A DNA stretch of 64,000 nt from Eriocheir sinensis (Eukaryota; Arthropoda; Malacostraca; Decapoda; Varunidae): assembly GCF_024679095.1 (NCBI RefSeq), contig NC_066520.1, positions 9,547,908 through 9,611,907 on the forward strand. Reading direction: 5' to 3'. How positions within the stretch are numbered: position 1 is the first letter of the stretch; each line of letters begins with the position of its first letter. The position numbers and the translations under genes were made by a program. Under the pieces are notes generated by a model. It saw only the letters and a list, made by a program, of their open reading frames with translations. It was not told the origin of the DNA and ran no database searches. Positions 57,560-64,000 of the stretch are shown here, one piece after another.

Positions 57560-58780
57560 CGAGGTGAAGATGGGGGATAAGGAGACAGGGAGGCAGTGAA
57601 GGCTTTAGAAGGTTGGGAAGGGAGGGGAAAAAGAGGAAGGTGAGGAAGAGGGCACGGAGAGGTTAATAAGTTAGAGGGGAGAGAAAAGAAAGGAAGCGAA
57701 GAAGACATATAGGAGTGCGTAAAATGGCGAAAGAAAAGAGAAAAAGAAGAGTAAGGTGAGGAGAACAGGACGAAAGTAGAGGGGAGAGAAAAGAGGAGAC
57801 AAAGAAGAAAGTCCGAGAAGGAAGAAAAGAGAAAAGGAAGTTGAAGAGGACAGGGCACTAGGAGGTTTAATAAGATAGGAGAAAGAAAAGAGAAGGCAAA
57901 GAAGACATATATGTAGATGATTAGGAAGGGAAGGGATAAAGAAGAAGTGTAGGAAGGCAGGACTAGAGGAAATTTATTAAAGGGAAAGAAAAGAGGAGGC
58001 AGAAAAAGACATAATATACGTAGATGTCCGAAAAGGGAGAGTAAAAAGAAGAGGAAATAGAGTAAGACAGGGCAAGGAGAGGTATGATAAGGGAGAGGAA
58101 AGAGAGATGGCAGAGTTGGGAGACAATAGAAAGTTAAGGAAGGGAAAAGACGATAAGAATGAAGGGGAAAAAGAGAGATGGCAGAGTGAGGAGACAATAG
58201 AAAGTTAAGGAAGGGAAAAGATGAAGAGGGAGGAAAAAAAGAGGAAATAGAGGAGGCGAACACGAAGAAGTTTGACCATCTATGGGAAAGCAAAGATAAG
58301 AAGCGAAGTAAGGAGACAATTGAAAGTTAGGGAGGGGAAAAGATGCGAAGGAGGGAATAGACAGAAGTGATTACAGAAGGTTAGGAGAGAGGAGAGGAAA
58401 GAAAGGCGGCAAAGTAAGAAGACAATTGAAAGTTAGGAAGGAGAAAAGATGCGAAGGAGGGAATAGACAGAAGTGATTACAGAAGGTTAGGAGAGAGGAG
58501 AAGAAAGAAAGGCGGCATAGTGAGGAGACAAAGGAAAGTTAGGAAGGGGAAAAGATGAGGAGGAATGAAGGCAGAGGTGATTATGGAAGCTTAGGAGAGA
58601 GGAAAAAGGAGAGATAAGTAGACATGCAGGCAGAAGAGGCAATTAAAAGGCAGAGAGAGGAAACCAGGAGGGACAAAGAGAGAATGGGAGACAGACAGAA
58701 AAGTTATAGGAAGGAAGGGAGGAAGAAGGAAGAGCCACATATTTTGATAAAGGAAAACGGCTATTACAAAAAAAAACAGC
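57560..58780. repeat. 1.2-kb purine domain with 70- and 103-bp tandem repeats
   Basis: GAGAGATGGCAGAGTKRGGA recurs 70 bp apart near 58105 and 58175; TTACAGAAGGTTAGGAGAGA recurs near 58372, 58477 and (changed) 58578. The plus strand is A/G-rich throughout, mirror image of the domain at 40-42.7 kb. Confidence 0.88.
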
Positions 58781-58804
58781 TATAGAGAGTCAAGAAGGGT
58801 CGAA

Positions 58805-59440
58805 GAGAGGTAAACAGAAGAGACGGAAGCACGTATATACAGTCTTGACACCCTCCAACTTCAGTGCCTCGTAAAAATACCACATATGTACTGTCCTGCC
58901 TTGCTTCACCTCGCACGCCTACTCCTTACCAGCCTTTCTAGCGTCTCATTTGCCTTAAATGTTGGGGAAGAGGAGTAAACAGAATAGACGGAAGCACGCG
59001 TATACGGTCTTAACACCCTCCAACTTCAGTACCTCTTAAAAATACCATAATTGCAACCCATCTTGTCTTCCTTCACCTCGCATTCCCATTCTTTACCAGC
59101 CTCTCTACCATCTCATCAACCTTAGGTACTGTGGAATGGAAAGCATGAGTATATACGGTCTTGACACTCCAACTTCAGTGCCTCGTAAAAATACCATAAA
59201 TGTACCCCATCTTGTCTTCCTTCACCGCTCATTCCCATTCTTTACCAGCCTCTCTACCATCTCATTAACCTTAGGTACTGTGGAAGGGACAGAAACACGT
59301 GTATACAGTCTTAACACCCTCCAACTTAAGTGCTTCGTAGATATGTCATGACTGTACCTCGCCTTGTCTTGTCTCACCGCCCACTCCCATCCCTTATACC
59401 AACCTTTCCACTGTCTCATTGGACTTTAGATACTGTGTCG
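58805..59440. repeat. 150-166 bp tandem array, 4 copies
   Basis: CCTCCAACTTCAGTGCCTCG or variants lie at about 58849, 59013, 59165 and 59316; each unit ends with a CCAGCCTCTCTACCATCTCA block. Confidence 0.93.
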
Positions 59441-59884
59441 CAACGCTCAGCTGGATACTTTGGAACCCCGCAGATGGTGAACGGTGATTTGATAACGCTC
59501 GACTTCAGTACAAAAATTATCTTGTTGGTATTTTCGTCGGGTTGAGCAGAAAGTGGCGGGAAGGCGGCAGGGACACAAAGGCTTGGCTGGGTCTTTTCGG
59601 GTTCGGTTGCGTTGGCTTCGGTAAAAACTGGCGATGACGTAGCCGAGTTCGTTCTGTCCCGCCTTACCCTTTGTCAAAACCATCCGTAACGTAGCCAGTG
59701 AATTGTGCTTCTAGATGTGAATTGAAGAGATTTGGGTTACGGTTTTGTCTGGGTTAGAAAATACGCGACCCTCCCACATATTCAAGGTTAAGCTGCTCGT
59801 TGCGTCGGCGTTCATCTCCGTATCTTTGACCCTTGAGCCCGTGACGCGTGAGAAGATACAGAACGAGTGTGGCATCCGAGTTAT
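59441..59884. other. Unique DNA, no gene seen
   Basis: GC-moderate unique DNA with conflicting short frames. Confidence 0.45.
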
Positions 59885-60030
59885 CACGCCTCACGCCGTT
59901 ACCGACACTAATATACGAATGCTTGAGGGTCGGTGATGCAAACCCTTCAAGGTGTTAGCCAAGGACATAATAACATGATAGTCTCCTAGCTGTGGACCGT
60001 CGCATTACTAAGACAGACACTGCGGAAAAC
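59885..60030 (+). repeat. Dispersed repeat family 3, copy 1
   Basis: Shares CTTCAAGGTGTTRGCCAAGG, CATAATAACATGATAGTCTC and ACTAAGACAGACA with 63525-63668. The hairpin arm is decayed in this copy. Confidence 0.75.
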
Positions 60031-60698
60031 AAACAGACAGGTAGATATGTAAATAGATAAACAAGCATAAGAGTTTCCATTTAATAACTGAGTTTGCCCT
60101 CCAGCTGCACCTCAGACAAATGACCACCAATAGCAGTCACGTGAAAGTAGCATTGACAAGCAGACTGACATAAAAATATATACTCAGCAGCCATCCCGAG
60201 GGTAACGCGCCGCTAGCCAGGAACCCAAACTAGACGCAGAATAAAAGATTGCCAGGAACATATATTTTTTCCCCTGAGTGAGCCCGAAGAACTGCCTGAC
60301 ACGCCCTCGGGATATCCAATAACGGGATGGTCCGATTTGCATGTCGGCGCCGCGTCCTGGAGCCCCGCCCGTCATGGTGACAAAGTGTAACGGCCGAAGG
60401 ATGCTGTACTTGTCTGTATGCTTCCCTTCCCTCGCCCCGCCGGCCACATCCTTCTGGTTATTTAGATGATGAGAGGCTGGGGGGGGGGGGAGGAGGAAGG
60501 TTTGATTTTGAGGGGCGGTAGGAGATGAGGAGAAAGGGTAGGCAGGGGGAGGGGGGCGGTAGATGAGAATGGAGGGTATAAGGTATGAAGGGAGGGGGAT
60601 GGAGGGAGAGAAGGGGGAAAGGGGGACGGGAGGGAGGTAGTGGTTATGGTTGTGAATGGTCACGGAGGAATACGCAGGAAATATCGAAATGAAATTGT

Positions 60699-60704
<6 letters not shown>
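60031..60704. other. Unique DNA and a G-rich patch
   Basis: G-rich 60478-60640; elsewhere unique. No gene seen. Confidence 0.45.
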
Positions 60705-60781
<77 letters not shown>

Positions 60782-60813
60782 CTGCACACCGTTACGAGTA
60801 TAAATACCTATAT

Positions 60814-60897
<84 letters not shown>
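60705..60897. repeat. (AC)37 and (GA)38 microsatellites
   Basis: AC 60705-60778, a 41-bp spacer, GA 60820-60897. Confidence 0.96.
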
Positions 60898-60899
<2 letters not shown>

Positions 60900-60929
60900 G
60901 GCAATATTGATAAAGGATTTAATTAAGGA

Positions 60930-61130
60930 GGAAAGGAACAAAGGAAGGAAGGAAGAAAGGAAGAGAGGAAGAAAAGAAGGAAGGAAGAAAAGAAAGAAAC
61001 AAGGAAAGAAACAAGCAAACAAACAAACGAACAAACAAAATAAAGAAAGAAAAAAACAAAAGAAACACGAAAATGAAGTTGAAAAGCAAGGCCAGAAAAC
61101 AGGAACGAAAAGAAAAATGAAACGCACTCA
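60930..61130. repeat. A/G-rich (GGAA/AAAC) tract
   Basis: GGAAGGAAGAAA and AAACAAAC patches; the reverse strand gives F/L/S-rich false frames. Confidence 0.85.
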
Positions 61131-61539
61131 CGAACACACATATCATTAGAGCACATAAATGACCCTCTATTATCGACATTGCAATCACGAGGAAACCAAA
61201 CAAATGCAGCGACAGGTAGTAATGGCTGTTTGCGGCGAGACGTCAACCAATTAAAGTAACCTAAGGAAATAATAAGAGCTAAAAGTCTCCATAATTACTA
61301 TCGTTGCTTGGTATCGACGCCGCGGAATGGTGAGTTATGTGGACGTAAATCAAGGTGTCTCTCTGGGCAGGTGCATTGCAGGTATGTGTGGGGGGAGGGA
61401 GGGAGGGGGGACGGCAGGGTGGGCAGCGCAGGGAGGGACGGGATAATGAAATAGTGAATAGGTTTGCCAATAATAATAATATCCATTGATTATAATTCGT
61501 GTACGTATGTAATGTATTGTGTTGTTTTGCGTTTGTGTA

Positions 61540-61540
<1 letters not shown>
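61131..61540. other. Unique DNA, no gene seen
   Basis: Includes a GGGAGGGAGG patch at 61388-61440. Confidence 0.5.
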
Positions 61541-61581
<41 letters not shown>

Positions 61582-61706
61582 CCCCCAAATTCGTACCCAA
61601 TAATACTCCTCCTCTTCCTCTGTTCCCCTTCATTCCCCCTTCCTTCCCATAACACCTTCCTTCCCTATTTGTCATCGGCCGTACACAGCCTGTCACCACA
61701 CAAGGG

Positions 61707-61783
<77 letters not shown>
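61541..61783. repeat. (GT)19 and (AC)36 microsatellites facing each other
   Basis: GT 61541-61579 and AC 61711-61783 are complementary and 130 bp apart, so a transcript could fold on them. Confidence 0.95.
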
Positions 61784-61785
<2 letters not shown>

Positions 61786-62386
61786 AAGCCGAAGAACCCG
61801 TTTGTGTCCTGCCGGGAAGAAAATTAATTCATGAGTTATGTATACGTGGCCATTCTCTTCTCCTCCTCCTCCTCCTCCTCCTCTTCCTCTTCCCGCCTGT
61901 CACTGCACGATGGATTTACGGGAGCGTCAATATCCGTGCTTTGAGTAATGTTCCCGTCACGCATTACACTCCCATTACTTGTTTCCATATTCACGTGCGC
62001 CGCGTAACACCCTCATAGGCCTAAGTAAGCCCCGCGTCTCCCCCCGGCAAGTGGAAGATAAATAAAGAGCCACAGACATCGGCAAACAAAGAGCGGCGGT
62101 CGAATGTGTCTTGGCGCATGATAACAGGACCGCTGTCTGCCCGCACGGTTGTAAGATGGATGTGTTGAGCCTCCCGACGCGACGCTCCACTTTTGTATCA
62201 TAGTAAGTAGGTAGTAGTAAATAAGGTGAAGGCTGATAAGCGTGTGTGATTCTTACGCTGCGATTTTGTATTTATTTATCAGCTGACGCATTCCTTAAGC
62301 AGCTGCGGGACCTCTGATTATGCCAACGTTGTATGTGTTCCGAGTTTTGTTTTGTTTTTCCTCCCTCTCTTGCTTGCTTTATTTAC
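61784..62386. other. Unique DNA, no gene seen
   Basis: A CTC8 triplet run at 61860-61885; otherwise unique. Confidence 0.45.
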
Positions 62387-62680
62387 ATAGTTCTCTTGAT
62401 CCAAAACAGGGAGGTTGATCTTTTCGCAACTATTCTGAAGTACTACGAATCACCATGTCAGAATGTAGTGTTCTGTTTAGAGCAATACTGTTTTATCTTC
62501 ACATTCAGACCGTACCTCCTCTCTTATACGGTTATAGTTCTCTTGATCCAAAACAGGGAGGTTGATCTTTTCGCAACTATTCTGAAGTACTACGAATCAC
62601 CATGTCAGTATGTAGTGTTCTGTTTAGAGCAATACTGTTTTATCTTCACATTCAGACCGTACCTCCTCTTATACGGCTAT
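62387..62680. repeat. Recent 147-bp tandem duplication
   Basis: Copies 62387-62533 and 62534-62680 differ at one substitution (CAGAATG/CAGTATG) in the first 125 bp and at a 2-bp indel plus a substitution near the end. The length is a multiple of three, so a 124-codon plus frame (62333-62707) contains a 49-residue repeat, with ILKYYESPCQ twice. Unrecognised as protein. Confidence 0.97.
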
Positions 62681-63524
62681 AACATTCACCCGCGTGTCGT
62701 GTCTTAAGGTAACATCCAAATCATCGCTCATTAACCTTTCCTTCACCTGCGTCACCTTCCCTTCGTCTACAACACATGCGTAAGGGACGGGGAAGGGGGA
62801 GGGGAAGAGGGGAAGTGGGGGCTGGCAGTGGTCACCTCTTTAAGCCATCACCTGCGTTGTGTTGCTGGCGTCATTATGCTTTATTTCTCAACCGTAAAAT
62901 AATGAGACACCTACAAGCCAGCGCAGCACCTGTATTATAAGTACCATTTTTTTTAGGTGTTCATAATCATTTTTATTTGGTATTATTACGTATTATTAAC
63001 AATTATCAAGTATTATTAAGTATCATCAAGTTTAATTATCATAGGTATCATTTTTATTTGGCATTGCGTATCATTCTTATTCAGTATTATTATGTATTAC
63101 TAACACTTATCAAGTATTATTAAGTATTATCAAGTTTAAGTATTATAGATATCATTTTTATTTGCATTGCGTATCATTGTTATTCGGTATTATCGTTATT
63201 ATTTGGCATTCATTAGCATTTTTGTTTGGTGAGTTGGCTGCTGTTATTCGGAGCTGCTGGACAGATAATATCATGTACCTCAAACTCACACTGGCGGGAA
63301 TTAAGACTACAGGAGGTAATGAGGGCGGCGGCGCGTGCGACTGGGTTCCCGCTGACCTTATCTAACGAAAACTGTGTCACCGCCTCGCCGATAGGAACAC
63401 GCTATCAAAACCTTGCTCATCTGACCTTGTGAATGTTGTGTTTGGGCGCGAGAAGACTGCGTTTATCATTAGTACTTACACAACCCTAAATACCACAGGC
63501 GTTTAGTAATCCGGGAATGGAAGA
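62681..63524. other. AT-rich DNA with short ATTATTAAGTATTA motifs
   Basis: 62940-63210 is built from degenerate TATTATTAAGTATCATCAAG units of 25-90 bp. No gene seen. Confidence 0.5.
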
Positions 63525-63668
63525 CGCACTCCCTCACGCACTTACCGACACAATAATATCCGCTAGTCTGAGGGTCGATTTGGCCAACACTCTTCAAGGT
63601 GTTGGCCAAGGACATAACAACATAATAGTCTCCTTAGTGCGGACCGTCCCGTTACTGAGACAGACAGC
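63525..63668 (+). repeat. Dispersed repeat family 3, copy 2, with hairpin
   Basis: Homologous to 59885-60030. Contains a perfect 11-bp inverted repeat: TTGGCCAACAC (63580-63590) and GTGTTGGCCAA (63599-63609) with an 8-nt loop. Confidence 0.8.
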
Positions 63669-64000
63669 CTTGGAAAAGAAAAGCATTGAAAGGAAAGGAA
63701 AGGAAAATATAGGAAAGGAAACAGGAGGGAAACATAGATAGATAGGAAAGGAAAAACATATATAAATAGGAAAGGAAAGGAAAACATAGGAAAGGAAACA
63801 GGAGGGAAACATAGATAGATAGGAAAGGAAAGGAAAACATAGGAAAGGAAAGGAAAGTAAACAGATAGAAAGGAAACATAAATAGATAGGAAAAGGAAAA
63901 CATCGAAAGAAAAGGAAAGGAAAGGAAAACACAAGAAAGGAAAGAAAGCAAAGAAAACATCGATAGATAGGAAAAGAAAAACATAAAGAGAGAGAAATGG
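63669..64000. repeat. GGAAA-rich tandem repeat to window end
   Basis: GGAAAGGAAAGGAAAACATA and GGGAAACATAGATAGATAGG blocks alternate in 40-60 bp units. Reverse frames are F/L/S-rich artefacts. Confidence 0.9.

Noticed and set aside
57538..58293. 251-codon minus-strand frame
   Set aside because: Pyrimidine strand of a purine domain; composition artefact.

Overview
This is eukaryotic, animal-type DNA dominated by repeats. Dense (CA)n, (GA)n, (GTA)n and (TA)n microsatellites, several minisatellites, non-autonomous DNA transposons, tRNA-derived SINE pieces, one dead LINE fragment and a short (TTAGG)n tract (the arthropod telomere motif) fit an arthropod. A decapod crustacean, perhaps a crab, is my best guess; this is inference from repeat character, not from a diagnostic gene. 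There are no operons, Shine-Dalgarno sites, rRNA genes or CRISPR arrays.

No complete protein-coding gene is visible. The longest open frames (492, 353, 251, 239 codons) are artefacts of stop-free polypyrimidine or tandem repeats. The best coding signal is a 97-nt internal exon at 14157-14253 (+), with a poly-T acceptor, a CAG|GTGA donor and a classic GC3>GC1>GC2 pattern. Weaker exon candidates lie at 6518-6687 (+), 24634-24810 (+), 18944-19250 (-), 17398-17622 (-), 5425-5558 (-), 11139-11474 (-) and 49029-49493 (-). The window probably sits in introns or intergenic DNA of gene(s) with very long introns.

Layout. 0-6 kb: microsatellites, a 35-bp G-rich minisatellite and weak minus-strand exon candidates. 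6-14 kb: compound microsatellites, three copies (a-c) of a ~220-bp MITE family and very long GA tracts. 13.5-17.4 kb: two related hAT-like elements flank the best exon; the second is split by a younger hAT-like element with a perfect 8-bp target duplication. 17.4-24 kb: mostly unique AT-rich DNA with a MITE, a dimeric SINE-like unit, a 138-bp tandem array and MITE copy d. 24-30 kb: TC, TA and GA tracts and GC-richer unique DNA. 30-35 kb: an 84%-length palindrome-like foldback of 87 bp, an inverted MITE pair and a MITE interrupted by another element. 35-43 kb: strand-asymmetric purine and pyrimidine domains and a SINE-like insertion inside a tandem array. 43-50 kb: a 29-copy 20-bp minisatellite, GA/GAA/GTN tracts and a LINE reverse-transcriptase fragment. 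50.7-52.9 kb: a 61-bp minisatellite embedded in a ~160-bp tandem array. 53-64 kb: further tandem arrays (140, 150, 103 bp), GA/CA tracts, a recent 147-bp duplication and a dispersed hairpin repeat.

The elements show a history rather than a pathway: old transposons seeded the region, younger ones nested into them, and slippage and unequal exchange enlarged local motifs.
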